Assembly: GCF_013046825.1 (NCBI RefSeq)
Contig: NZ_CP053187.1
Coordinates: forward strand, 2,266,001-2,330,000
Direction: 5' to 3'
From: Turicibacter sanguinis
Lineage (GTDB): Bacteria; Bacillota_I; Bacilli_A; MOL361; Turicibacteraceae
Length of the DNA stretch: 64,000 nt
A program made the translations under genes and the position numbers. The notes below the pieces were generated by a model. It searched no databases. It had not been told where the DNA came from and worked only from the letters and a program-made list of their open reading frames with translations. Positions within the stretch are counted from its first letter, which is position 1, and the number at the start of each line of letters is the position of its first letter. Shown here one piece after another: positions 32,990-41,680 of this stretch.

Positions 32990-33688
32990 CTAAAAGGTTA
33001 AAATGAACGCGTCAGGGATGAATCGTTGAATAATATCTTCGCTTAAATTAAAATAACTGAGGCAAGAGTCTAAAACGATGGCATCACTACTTATGATATG
33101 GGAGTGATGTTGAAGAGCTAAATCGGCATTAGGAACCAATTCCACGCTTGTTTTAAAGTTCCAAAATTTTGAAAACTCTAAAATCTTGTATTTGAGATTT
33201 CGCGAGTTAGAAACCGGTTCATCTAAATAAAAAATAACCTGGTTCACGTGATGAGAGCTTAAGCATTGACCAATCAGTCGCAGTGCTTCTTCTGTTTGCT
33301 CAATGAGTTTGTATGTTCCTCGAAGTCCGGCTAAATCGCGAATGATTTCATCACGGCCACGAATTAAGGTGCCTCCTGATAGGGCGACTTCAAGGGTGAT
33401 GATCAGGTTGAATCCATCAATATAGATTGTTTGATGGTTTAAGGCTGAAAGTGATAATCGACGAGAGATTCGACTTTCTTTTTGTAACTGTGTGCAGACA
33501 CAACGCTTTAAGGCATCCCGTTGGCGATTGGAAAATTGATAGCGATCCGACACAAATTTAACGACGGGTAAGATGGGATAGTTTCGATCAAGAAGCCACT
33601 CGATTTCTTCTTTGGCCTGTTTTAATCGAAGTTGCTCTGTCTTTGAAAACCATTTTGTATCATGGATATCAAAGCCACGTTTTTTCAT
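32990..33688 (-). CDS. DUF434 / DUF5616 domain protein
   Basis: 232 residues from ATG 33688, chosen because GAAGGAG lies eight bases upstream; GTG 33697 overlaps that site. The N-terminus (about 15-70) is DUF434-like, with AKEEIEWLLDRNYP and KFVSDRYQFSNRQRDAL. The rest has a PIN-like feel: IYIDGFNLIITLEVALSGG contains DGFN with a first acidic residue, and later VIFYLDEPVSNS and AIVLDS supply more acidic positions. That would suit a nuclease, but this is inference; the family has no known function. Confidence 0.8.
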   Translation of the reverse strand: MKKRGFDIHDTKWFSKTEQLRLKQAKEEIEWLLDRNYPILPVVKFVSDRYQFSNRQRDALKRCVCTQLQKESRISRRLSLSALNHQTIYIDGFNLIITLEVALSGGTLIRGRDEIIRDLAGLRGTYKLIEQTEEALRLIGQCLSSHHVNQVIFYLDEPVSNSRNLKYKILEFSKFWNFKTSVELVPNADLALQHHSHIISSDAIVLDSCLSYFNLSEDIIQRFIPDAFILTF

Positions 33689-33776
33689 GAACACCACTCC
33701 TTCTCATTAGGGTGGATGAGTCGTGTTGATTTTAAACAAAAAATTAGTATACTTGAAGTTAAGGGAGGTAAGGGTT

Positions 33777-34465
33777 GTGATTGAAACAATCAGAAATGAA
33801 TTACTTGTGTTAGCAGAGCCAACCTATCAAAGGTTCGCAATGCGACTATTACCTGGAACCGACCATTTACTTGGAGTTCGTTTACCAAAGCTTCGGCAAA
33901 TGGCTAGAAAAATCTTCAAAAGGATTATGAGGCATATTTACAAAACAATGACGAACTTTACTTTGAAGAAATCATGTTAAAAGGCATGATCATTGGTTAT
34001 ATCAAGGTTCCTTTGGATGCAAAACTTGAGTTGATTCGTCAATTTGTGCCCAAAATTAATAATTGGTCAGTCTGTGATAGCTTTTGTTCAGGGTTAAAAT
34101 TTACGAAAGACCACCAAATGGAAGTTTGGACGTTTTTACAACCTTATTTTCAATCATCTCATGAATTTGAAGTTCGATTTGCTGTGGTGATGGCGTTAAT
34201 TTATTATATAGAAGATCTGTTTATTGAGTCTGTGCTAGAGACATTAGATCAGGTTAAGCATCAAGGATATTATGCTCAGATGGCAGTTGCATGGGCTATT
34301 TCAATTTGTTTTATTAAACAAGAAAAAAAGACTCAGACTTACTTAGAAAATCATTCATTAGATCCTTTTACTTATCAAAAAGCATTGCAAAAAATCATTG
34401 AATCAAATCAAGTCGATAAGAAGACGAAAGCACGGATAAAAAAGATGAAAAAAAGCGAGCGTTAG
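33777..34465 (+). pseudogene. DNA alkylation repair protein (AlkD-like), one-base frameshift
   Basis: GTG 33777 (behind GGGAGG) starts VIETIRNELLVLAEPTYQRF, and the frame is AlkD-like up to LPKLRQMARKIF near 33918. One missing A in the following A run shifts the frame. The other frame then reads KDYEAYLQNNDELYFEEIML and continues with LKGMIIGYIK to TAA at 34465, including NNWSVCDSF and VRFAVVMALIYYI. Adding one A restores about 230 residues of a HEAT-like DNA glycosylase for alkylated bases. It could be a true mutation or a sequencing slip. A terminator follows. Confidence 0.85.
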
Positions 34466-34488
34466 TTTATTTCTAACGTTCGCTTTTT
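34450..34488. terminator. Convergent terminator
   Basis: AAAAGCGAGCGTTAG / CTAACGTTCGCTTTTT (one G-T pair), seven-base loop, between alkD-like and rluF. Confidence 0.9.
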
Positions 34489-34491
34489 CAA

Positions 34492-35199
34492 TTACCATTC
34501 TTGAGGATGATAGTTTAATTCTTGGAATAAACGTGTTTTTTCTTTTTTGGTTAAGTCACGCCATTGTCCTACTGGCAGATTTCCAAGCGTAATGTTCATA
34601 ATACGGACACGTTGTAAACGATAAACTTCATATCCTAATACTTCACACATACGACGAATTTGGCGATTTAATCCTTGTGTTAAAATAATGTTAAATTCAT
34701 ATTTTGAAATTTGTGTCACTTTACAAGGTAATGTTTTTTGTCCTAAGATTCGAACCCCTTTAGACATTTTTTCAATAAATTCAGGTGTAATTGGTTTATC
34801 AACAGATACAATATATTCTTTTTCGTGATTATTTTCAGCACGTAAAATTTCGTTGACAATATCTCCATCATTTGTAAGTAAAATTAATCCATCAGAATCT
34901 TTATCTAAACGACCAATGTTAAACACACGAAGCGGGTGATTAACTAAATCGACGATATTTCCTTTGACTCCTTTTTCTGTTGTACACGTAATTCCGACCG
35001 GTTTATTTAAAGCAAGATAAACGTGATTACGAGCAAGACGGATAATGTTTCCATTTACCATTACCTCATCACCAGGTTTCACTTGATCACCAATTTTAGC
35101 AATACGACCGTTAACTTTAACTCGTCCTTCCGCAATTAATTTATCAGCCCCACGTCTTGAAGCTTTTCCAGAATCACTTATAAATTTATTTAAACGCAT
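34492..35199 (-). CDS. rluF: 23S rRNA pseudouridine synthase RluF-like (RsuA family)
   Basis: 235 residues. The N-terminal S4 RNA-binding domain (about 1-60, [20 protein letters not shown]) is followed by the synthase domain with [10 protein letters not shown] and the catalytic loop [17 protein letters not shown], whose first Asp forms the covalent intermediate. [20 protein letters not shown] is the second conserved block. RluF modifies U2604 of 23S rRNA; the [10 protein letters not shown] stretch supports RluF rather than RluB. Single gene with AAAGGAAG before the ATG. Confidence 0.9.
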   Translation of the reverse strand: MRLNKFISDSGKASRRGADKLIAEGRVKVNGRIAKIGDQVKPGDEVMVNGNIIRLARNHVYLALNKPVGITCTTEKGVKGNIVDLVNHPLRVFNIGRLDKDSDGLILLTNDGDIVNEILRAENNHEKEYIVSVDKPITPEFIEKMSKGVRILGQKTLPCKVTQISKYEFNIILTQGLNRQIRRMCEVLGYEVYRLQRVRIMNITLGNLPVGQWRDLTKKEKTRLFQELNYHPQEW

Positions 35200-35713
35200 G
35201 TTGTCACTTCCTTTGATGGAGTTTAAAAAATCAATCTGTCATAAGTATACCGTGATTTTAAATAATTTGTCGATAGGAACTTAGCTAAAATCCTTTTATT
35301 TCAAGATTAAATCTCACGTCAGTCACTTTAATCTCCATACAGCAAGAAATTTCTGAACCTATCTTAAAAGTAGAGACAAATCAGAATGATTATCCCAAAA
35401 TGATATCTTTTAATCGGGACGGGAGTTCAAGTGATCGTGTAAATAAAAGCAAACTATTCAAGATTTTCATATATGATTCTCAACTCGTATAATGACGATA
35501 GTTTGATGGAACGATTACTTTGGTTTAATGGGTTACCATTTAAATTAGAGGCTTGTTTTTAACGCTCAAGAATCGTAAAATAGGACTGAAAAGAGGAGGA
35601 ATATATGATGATGGAACCGACAATGAACGCGTAGCAGAGGTTATGCGATTAATTAGTTAAATAGCCTTTGCGAACTCTCATGTTAGATTGAATAAATCTT
35701 GAGGAGGCGCAAC
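35200..35713. other. Gene-poor stretch with decayed coding fragments
   Basis: No intact gene. At 35602-35660 a frame reads YDDGTDNERVAEVMRLIS to TAA, directly after a good GAGGAGG site, and looks like the tail of an otherwise lost protein. The rest shows no promoter or repeat that I can support. Confidence 0.4.
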
Positions 35714-35990
35714 ATGTGCTATATTAAAGCGAAAGATGTTTTACCACTTGAAGTTATTGAACTCATTCAACAATATGTCGATGGCGAATATTTGTATATT
35801 CCCAAAAAAAGAGGAGCGTAGACTCGGGTGGGGCACTAAGACGAAAATAAGAGAAGAAATGAATCAACGAAATACTAATATTTATACATAATTTTTAGCT
35901 GGGGAATCAAAGGAAACCTTAGCTCATAACTACTGTTTATCACAAAAAAGTATTGAACGTATTATTTTGCAACAAAAACGAAAAAGATGA
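35714..35990 (+). pseudogene. CD3324-family protein, frameshifted and with a stop
   Basis: GAGGAGG precedes ATG 35714, which reads MCYIKAKDVLPLEVIELIQQ and goes on to YIPKKRGA before a premature TAG. Dropping one T shifts into RLGWGTKTKIREEMNQRN, where TAA follows NIYT; the same frame then ends with ETLAHNYCLSQKSIERIILQ and a basic tail. Together they make the full length of about 91 residues of the CD3324 family, which has a Mor-like helix-turn-helix. One frameshift and one nonsense change mean it is inactive. Confidence 0.85.
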
Positions 35991-36017
35991 GGCAATCTGT
36001 TTGCCTCATCTTTTTTT
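35981..36017 (+). terminator. Terminator
   Basis: AAAAAGATGAGGCA / TGCCTCATCTTTTTTT; it overlaps the end of the CD3324 pseudogene. Confidence 0.9.
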
Positions 36018-36085
36018 CAGAATCATAAATGAGGTCGCCATAAGATGAAGTGTGGGATATCATAATACAGGTGGAGGGATTTTTG

Positions 36086-37042
36086 ATGAGTACTAGATTA
36101 AAAAATGTATTAGCCTGTTACGACTTAGTGGAGGCGAAGATTGAAACAGAAGCGATAAGTGATGAAACGAATCGTCAACCACACGTTTGGACCGTGAATG
36201 ATGATTACTTATTGAGAATGAGTGAGAATTTAGAGGAATTAAAACGACACATTCATTTATCTAAATTATTAAAGACGGTTAATGTTAAAACGCAAACCCC
36301 GATTCAAACTGTGAATCACGAAGATTATGTCGTTATGGATGGTTATTATTTTATTTTGTGTGAAAAAATAAAAGGATCCGTATTAACGGATTATTTTATA
36401 GCCGATGAGGCGAAGCTTGGTTATGAACTGGGGCAACATTTAGCAACGCTACACGAAGGGTTAAAAGAAATTACACCCAAACTTACTGATTTGTGGGATA
36501 ATGATATGTTACAAGAGTTATCGGGGTGGGTGAGTGAAGAACTTGAAACGTATGTATCAGCGTCAACCTTACCTAAAACGGAACTAACTGAACTAAAAAA
36601 CATAAAAAATACGTGTATAAATCATTTTAAGGAGCTTTATAACAATCTTCCAAGACAGGCGATTCATCGTGACTTTCATGGCGCCAATATCATTTTTAAT
36701 GATAATGAAATTGTCGGCTATATTGATTTTGATTTAACCCAACTCAATGCGCGATTATTTGACGTTTGTTATTTAGGAACGGGGGCATTGGCTAGTATTT
36801 TTCAAGAAGAGGCCAAACGTGACAGATGATCAATCTTTTTCAAGCAAGTGATTAAAGGATATGACGAAGTAACCATTTTAACGTTTGAAGAAAAGCAAAT
36901 GATTAAGCCCATGATGATTGCAATTGACTTGATCATGATTGCCTTTTTTGTTCAAGGAGGTTACAAAGAACTTGCTGACACGAATACGAGAATGATTAAC
37001 TGGATCGAAAACACATGGAGCGGGGATTTAGGAACAGTCTAA
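36086..37042 (+). pseudogene. Phosphotransferase (APH family) interrupted by one TGA
   Basis: ATG 36086 (behind GGAGGG) opens an APH-type kinase with hinge ILCEKIKGSVL, catalytic loop AIHRDFHGANII and GYIDFDLTQ. A TGA at 36827-36829 interrupts after EEAKRDR; the same frame resumes at SIFFKQVIKGYDEVT and runs to TAA at 37042. Homologous proteins usually have Trp at this point, so a TGG to TGA change is the simple explanation. The uninterrupted length would be 318 residues. The catalytic part is complete, so a shortened product might retain some fold, but loss of the last 70 residues argues against activity. Confidence 0.85.
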
Positions 37043-37137
37043 GTTACGCACCTCAGTGGAATATCAAAAGAATTTTAATTTCACCTCGATATTTGTGTTA
37101 TAATAAAGATTATTCGACATAGTATGGAGGCATTTTA

Positions 37138-37635
37138 ATGGATAATAATGATATTTTAATTCGAATCAGATATGCATTAAACTTAAAAGACGGTCAAATG
37201 CTTAAAATATTTAAATTAGGTGGCGTGACGTTAACAGAAGAAGAAGTTCGAAAAATGTTAATTAAGTCACCGGATAAAGGAATTTTCCAAGATCAAGAGG
37301 CAGAGGAAAATTTAAAATGTAATAATCGTACATTAGATGCGTTTTTAAATGGGTTAATTGTGTATAAACGAGGTCAAAAAGAAGGGCAAGAACCGATGCA
37401 ACCTGTTGCGATTAAACAAAACGCTGTTAATAATGTCGTGATGAAAAAGTTAAAAATTGCGCTTTCTTTAACAGGAGAAGACATGCTTGAAATTTTAGCT
37501 TTAGCAGGCGTTCAGATTTCAAAAAGTGAATTAAGTGCGGTGTTACGTAAAGAAGGGCAAAAAAATTATAAACAGTGTGGCGATCGTTATCTTCGTAACT
37601 TCTTAAAAGGATTAACATTAAAACCACGTTTGTAA
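37138..37635 (+). CDS. DUF1456 family protein (YehS-like)
   Basis: 165 residues made of two copies of the same roughly 70-residue unit: NDILIRIRYALNLKDGQML and VVMKKLKIALSLTGEDMLEI begin them, each with an LAGV/LGGV turn and a closing DRYLRNFLKGL / NRTLDAFLNGL helix. The DUF1456 family is widespread in bacteria and its function is unknown. A TATAAT at 37099-37104 and ATGGAGG precede the ATG; a terminator follows. Single gene. Confidence 0.93.
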   Translation: MDNNDILIRIRYALNLKDGQMLKIFKLGGVTLTEEEVRKMLIKSPDKGIFQDQEAEENLKCNNRTLDAFLNGLIVYKRGQKEGQEPMQPVAIKQNAVNNVVMKKLKIALSLTGEDMLEILALAGVQISKSELSAVLRKEGQKNYKQCGDRYLRNFLKGLTLKPRL

Positions 37636-37640
37636 TCAAT

Positions 37641-37668
37641 AAAAAGTCTATCATTGGATAGACTTTTT
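37641..37668 (+). terminator. Terminator
   Basis: AAAAAGTCTATC / GATAGACTTTTT, four-base loop. Confidence 0.92.
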
Positions 37669-37697
37669 ATGTTGTCGAAGCATGGAATAACTTGTCG

Positions 37698-37726
37698 TTG
37701 AAAAAAGTATTAATTATTGATATAAT
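37698..37726 (+). promoter_or_regulatory. Promoter of the P-loop protein gene
   Basis: TTGAAA (37698-37703), 17-base spacer, TATAAT (37721-37726). Confidence 0.65.
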
Positions 37727-37787
37727 TTAATTCTCACAGCATTTCGTATGAAAAGAAAAAATATTTTTTAAATTGGAGAAGTGATCT

Positions 37788-38384
37788 ATGACGGTAAGAA
37801 TTGCAATCCTAGGTGGACCACGTTGTGGAAAAACAACGTTAATTCAACAATTATATGTGGATTTAAAAATCAGAGATATTAATGTTGGAGTCGCAACAGA
37901 ATACAGTACTGATTATTTAAGAGATAAAGGCATGATCGAATCAATTTCTGAGCAATACGGAATTTATTTAGGCCAATTACATTTAGAGAAAGCATTAGAT
38001 GGACACGATTATGCTGTAACGGATTATGCGACATTCGTTCCTTATATTTATGGACGTTTAATGCTAGGTGATAAAACTCGCACCAAAAAAGAAATTGAAA
38101 TTTTAAATGACCTATATAGTTTAGCGATTCGTGATTTACCTCAATATGACTATATCTTCTTTGTACCACGTGAATTTGGTTATAAGAAAGATGGCGTAAG
38201 ATGGCAAGATGAAGAAGTTGCTCAAATGGTGGATGATGCGATCTTAAACTTCTTAAATGCTGAAAATGTGAAATATTCTGTGATTAGTGGTTCAACCAAA
38301 GAACGTTCAGAAAAAATCATGGATATTATCGGAATCGATGCTGAAATCGTTCAACCTATTAGTGTTGACGAAATGGCAGAATAA
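37788..38384 (+). CDS. P-loop ATPase (AAA_28 / NadR-kinase-like)
   Basis: 198 residues. Walker A is GGPRCGKTTL (residues 9-18). VATEYSTDYLRDKG and the acidic VTDYATFVPYIYGRL resemble AAA_28 and NadR kinase-domain proteins, where a Glu/Asp after the P-loop contacts the substrate; YDYIFFVPREFGYKKDGVRW is a lid-like region. It may be a small-molecule kinase. GGAGAAG precedes the ATG; the gene is single with a terminator behind it. Confidence 0.8.
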   Translation: MTVRIAILGGPRCGKTTLIQQLYVDLKIRDINVGVATEYSTDYLRDKGMIESISEQYGIYLGQLHLEKALDGHDYAVTDYATFVPYIYGRLMLGDKTRTKKEIEILNDLYSLAIRDLPQYDYIFFVPREFGYKKDGVRWQDEEVAQMVDDAILNFLNAENVKYSVISGSTKERSEKIMDIIGIDAEIVQPISVDEMAE

Positions 38385-38385
38385 T

Positions 38386-38420
38386 AAAAAAATGTCGACC
38401 AGGCGGTCGACATTTTTTTT
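38386..38420 (+). terminator. Terminator
   Basis: AAAATGTCGACC / GGTCGACATTTTTTTT, four-base loop. Confidence 0.93.
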
Positions 38421-38479
38421 GATTTATCAAATGCTTTATTGACTATTCATGTTAAATTAGCTTTGAAATTAACCTAAAT

Positions 38480-38508
38480 TTTACAATTTATTATAAATTC
38501 GATATAAT
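38480..38508 (+). promoter_or_regulatory. Promoter of the LTA-synthase-like gene
   Basis: TTTACA (38480-38485), 17-base spacer, TATAAT (38503-38508); start codon at 38526, so the untranslated leader is very short. Confidence 0.7.
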
Positions 38509-38525
38509 TGTAAGGAGTAAGGGGG

Positions 38526-40391
38526 ATGAAAATGAAGAAATGGAGAGAAATTAGCACCTTTGGGATGCCATTGGCATACATCATGGGTTTTGTTTGCGTC
38601 GATAGTTTAATTCGATTAATGGCAGGTTATGATTGGTTTTCATTAAAAGCCATTTTATTTTCGATTTCATTTAGTAGTTTATTAGCTGCCATTGGGCTAT
38701 TATTTAAAGGAATCGCAAGACCTATTTTCTATAGCATGACGTTTAGTCTCATTAGCATTATTGCAGTGGGACAATTGATTTATTATCGATTTTATCAAGC
38801 TTTTTTTTCTGTTAATCAAATGACGAATTTAATGGAATTATCAACGGTAAGTGGGGAGATATTTCGGGTATTAGAATTAAAATATAGTTTGTTTTTAATT
38901 CCCACGGGATTTGTTTTATTAGCGTGCTATTGGTTTAAATCACCGAAAAAACGAACACGACATGATCAACTGATTATCGTGACTTTAACTATTTTGTCTG
39001 TTATCTTAAGTACTGTCACAAAGCTAACTTTTACACAAGCAAGCAATGAAGGGAGTCGATATAAAGATGATGTTTATTTATACGAAACATTATTTGATAA
39101 AGGAAAAGCGATGAGTGAATTTGGATTGTATCAATATACACTACAAGATATTAAACTTGCTATCAGTCATCAGCAAGAAAAAACGCAAGTAGTGGGCCAA
39201 CAAACATCTGAAATTGACGACTACTTTCAAAAATTAAATCATACGCATATCGACAATGAGATGAGTGGGATTTTTGAAGGGAAAAACGTCGTTTACATTA
39301 TGGCAGAAAGTTTGTTCAGCCGTGCCATTCATGAACAGGCGACCCCAACATTATATAAACTAATGAATGAAGGAATTTATTTTGAGAACTATTATTCCCC
39401 ACATTATAAAGGGACCACGAGTGACTCGGAATTTATCTCTAATACCTCGTTGGTACCATCAGTGAATTATGGCACAACTTGTTATGAATTCACCGACAAC
39501 GCGTTTCCAAATTCAATTGCCTCTGTGTTTAAAAAGGCAGGATACAGCGCGACATCTTATCATTCGAACACCGGAGAATTTTATAATCGAGATGCCTATC
39601 ATGAATCACTAGGATATGATGCTTTTTATGACCAAGAAGCACTTGGTTTAGAATTTTTAGAAGAGTGGGAGTATATGGTGAACTGGCCAAGTGATGCGGA
39701 TTTAATGAATGCTGCGTCTGATATTTTTCTTGAAGATGATCGTTTCTTTAGTTACGTGATTACGACGAATGGTCATACGCCCTATACCACACAGCGGACT
39801 GAACTACAAGAAAATTACGATTATGTTAGCTCATTTATTCAGTCTGATGACGAAGAAATTGTTTATTATTATGCCGCTCAAAATGCCTTCGACCAATCAA
39901 TCGAAGTGCTTATGGGGCGTCTATTAGAAGCGGGAGTCTTAGATGAAACAGTTCTTGTCATTTATGGGGATCATTATCCTTATCCCATTCATCACGATAA
40001 GTTATGGGCATATGATTCAACAAATGAGTGGGATTGGCAAGAGCTTCGTAAAGTTCCACTCATGATTTGGACACCGGGGATTGAGGCTCAGACGGTATCA
40101 AAAGTTATGAATGTATTTGATTTAGTTCCGACGATGGCGAATTTATTTAATTTAGATTACGATTATGAGCATGCATTTGGGATTGATATTTTTAGTGAAT
40201 TAGAATCAACCGTTATTTTTGAAGATTATGGATGGATCACCGATCATGCAAGATATAATAAGTATTCAGAATATTATGAATCCTTTGATGAGATAGGAAC
40301 TGAAAGTTATATGGAAGAAATGGATGTTAAAGTGATTGAAATGTTTGAAATCGGACAAAAAGTGTTACGAGATGATTACTTTAAAAGATAA
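38526..40391 (+). CDS. LTA synthase family protein (membrane sulfatase-fold)
   Basis: 621 residues. Five membrane helices occupy about 1-165; the extracellular sulfatase-like domain follows. Catalytic features are MAESLFSR (Glu261 metal ligand), KGTTSDSEF (Thr297/298 nucleophile) and YGDHYPYP (Asp/His ligands). Such enzymes polymerise glycerol phosphate from phosphatidylglycerol into lipoteichoic acid or add phosphoglycerol to glycans. The periplasmic domain is about the normal length. AAGGAG at 38512-38517 fits ATG 38526; ATG 38532 is an alternative. Whether it is the main LTA polymerase cannot be decided here. Confidence 0.9.
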   Translation: MKMKKWREISTFGMPLAYIMGFVCVDSLIRLMAGYDWFSLKAILFSISFSSLLAAIGLLFKGIARPIFYSMTFSLISIIAVGQLIYYRFYQAFFSVNQMTNLMELSTVSGEIFRVLELKYSLFLIPTGFVLLACYWFKSPKKRTRHDQLIIVTLTILSVILSTVTKLTFTQASNEGSRYKDDVYLYETLFDKGKAMSEFGLYQYTLQDIKLAISHQQEKTQVVGQQTSEIDDYFQKLNHTHIDNEMSGIFEGKNVVYIMAESLFSRAIHEQATPTLYKLMNEGIYFENYYSPHYKGTTSDSEFISNTSLVPSVNYGTTCYEFTDNAFPNSIASVFKKAGYSATSYHSNTGEFYNRDAYHESLGYDAFYDQEALGLEFLEEWEYMVNWPSDADLMNAASDIFLEDDRFFSYVITTNGHTPYTTQRTELQENYDYVSSFIQSDDEEIVYYYAAQNAFDQSIEVLMGRLLEAGVLDETVLVIYGDHYPYPIHHDKLWAYDSTNEWDWQELRKVPLMIWTPGIEAQTVSKVMNVFDLVPTMANLFNLDYDYEHAFGIDIFSELESTVIFEDYGWITDHARYNKYSEYYESFDEIGTESYMEEMDVKVIEMFEIGQKVLRDDYFKR

Positions 40392-40435
40392 CCTCACTAG
40401 CTTCTAATTCTTAAAAGGAGTATCGCATAAATAAT

Positions 40436-40467
40436 AAAAAGAGTTCTATTAAATTAGAACTCTTTTT
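40436..40467. terminator. Convergent terminator
   Basis: AAAAAGAGTTCT / AGAACTCTTTTT, eight-base loop; between the LTA-synthase-like gene and a minus-strand mini-gene. Confidence 0.9.
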
Positions 40468-40468
40468 A

Positions 40469-40648
40469 TTATTTATTTACGCAATGATGACAACGATTGT
40501 AATCATCTTGTTCAGGGAATTTGGCATCGACACGACCACCTGGTCCAACTTCAAGATTACAGTTTGCACAATACGGTGTTTCATCATATTGTCCTTCCTC
40601 ATAAATTTGTGAGACAGGACCCATTGTAATATCACCAAACCAAATCAT
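40469..40648 (-). CDS. Small zinc-ribbon-like protein, 59 residues
   Basis: A compact minus-strand gene with AAAAGAGGAC before the ATG at 40648. It reads MIWFGDITMGPVSQIYEE at the start and has two CxxC pairs, YCANC and RCHHC, about 25 residues apart, a zinc-ribbon spacing. It ends just before a strong terminator. I do not know a function; the Cys spacing and good translation signals make it a convincing small gene. Confidence 0.75.
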   Translation of the reverse strand: MIWFGDITMGPVSQIYEEGQYDETPYCANCNLEVGPGGRVDAKFPEQDDYNRCHHCVNK

Positions 40649-40809
40649 AAATGTCCTCTTTTCTAAAAGATTTTATTTAATCATATCGTATTAATGAGGC
40701 AAGTTCAAGTGAAACTAATGGTGGAGTTCATCACTATATTTGGTTATTTAGTTAGAGGTGATTATAAATATTGTAAGATGATTTCAGATATGCTATGTTT
40801 AAATCAAAA

Positions 40810-40825
40810 GTTAGCATAAGCTAAC
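40810..40825. promoter_or_regulatory. Candidate metal-regulator operator, site 1
   Basis: GTTAGC-ATAA-GCTAAC inverted repeat, followed by TTGAGG. The TTAG-N6-CTAA pattern is like DtxR/IdeR/MntR-family boxes. Confidence 0.5.
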
Positions 40826-40867
40826 TTGAGGAAACAGTTAAAACCTGCTTTTATTTTTAACAATTAG

Positions 40868-40881
40868 TTAGCATATGCTAA
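40868..40881. promoter_or_regulatory. Candidate metal-regulator operator, site 2
   Basis: TTAGCATATGCTAA, a perfect palindrome, again followed by TTGAGG, 57 bases after site 1. The repeated 20-base unit suggests a duplicated operator. The rest of 40649-40970 is AT-rich with no other gene. Confidence 0.5.
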
Positions 40882-40970
40882 TTTGAGGTGGTATACCCAC
40901 CATTCATCCGTTCTGTTAAAGAGAGTAGATTTGAATATACTAATAAATGCATTAAAAATGAGGTGAAAAA

Positions 40971-41522
40971 ATGAAAAGGACATTAATTGAGCATGCAGCG
41001 CCTACATTAGCCGGGTTAAAAACGGCTAATATGTTTAATTATAAATTTAAAAGTAAGGAACAATTAACAGAAGAGCTAATCCTTCTCAATCGAGAATTAA
41101 ATGAAAAGGGCCTTTATCTTGATGTTCTTCGAGAAAGTTGTCAAACCGTTCTTCTTTATGTGTATCGAAAGAATCAATTATTAGAAGAGTTAAAAGAGGT
41201 GAGAACCCGACAATTATTAACGGAATTGGGGTATCATCATCAAGCGACGATTCCGGATCTTTTGAATAGGTTAAAGCAACGTTTATCATCATCTGATGAA
41301 TTTCCTCATGAAATTGGGGTGTTTTTAGGATATCCAATTGAAGATGTGTTAGGTTTTATTACGAACTGTGGCTCGAATTGTAAATGTTGTGGTTATTGGA
41401 AGGTCTATGGGGATGAACAAAAAGCGAAACGATTATTTGGTCAGTTTACAAAGTGCCGAGAAATCTATTTGAAATTATACTTAATGGGACGATCAATTAA
41501 TCAATTGATTGTATCCGTTTAA
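40971..41522 (+). CDS. DUF3793 family protein
   Basis: 183 residues. Family hallmarks are HAAPTLAGLKTANMFNY at the N-terminus, EIGVFLGYPIEDVLGFI in the middle and CKCCGYWKVYGD, a Cys cluster, near residue 140. DUF3793 is found in anaerobic Firmicutes and often sits beside ferrous-iron transport or heme/flavodoxin genes; its function is unknown. Two TTAG-N6-CTAA palindromes upstream suggest control by an iron- or manganese-responsive repressor. GAGGTG precedes the ATG. No neighbour on the same strand seems co-transcribed. Confidence 0.88.
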   Translation: MKRTLIEHAAPTLAGLKTANMFNYKFKSKEQLTEELILLNRELNEKGLYLDVLRESCQTVLLYVYRKNQLLEELKEVRTRQLLTELGYHHQATIPDLLNRLKQRLSSSDEFPHEIGVFLGYPIEDVLGFITNCGSNCKCCGYWKVYGDEQKAKRLFGQFTKCREIYLKLYLMGRSINQLIVSV

Positions 41523-41680
41523 TAGCTAAATGTGTTAACAATGAGGAGAGCGAAACAGAAAACGCACAGAGAACAATAAAATCCATTGATCATGTGGGAG
41601 GGATGTCAAACGCTTGAGAATTCATTCATATCATATCAAAAAAGGTGGCACGACAGAGGTGCGCCCCTTTTTGGTTCAAA

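Noticed and set aside
19896-36829. TGA read as tryptophan (alternative genetic code)
   Set aside because: The phosphotransferase and glycosyltransferase stops fall at likely Trp positions, but intact genes such as the yhgE-like gene and birA end with TGA, and TGG is used normally. Simple G-to-A mutations explain the data.
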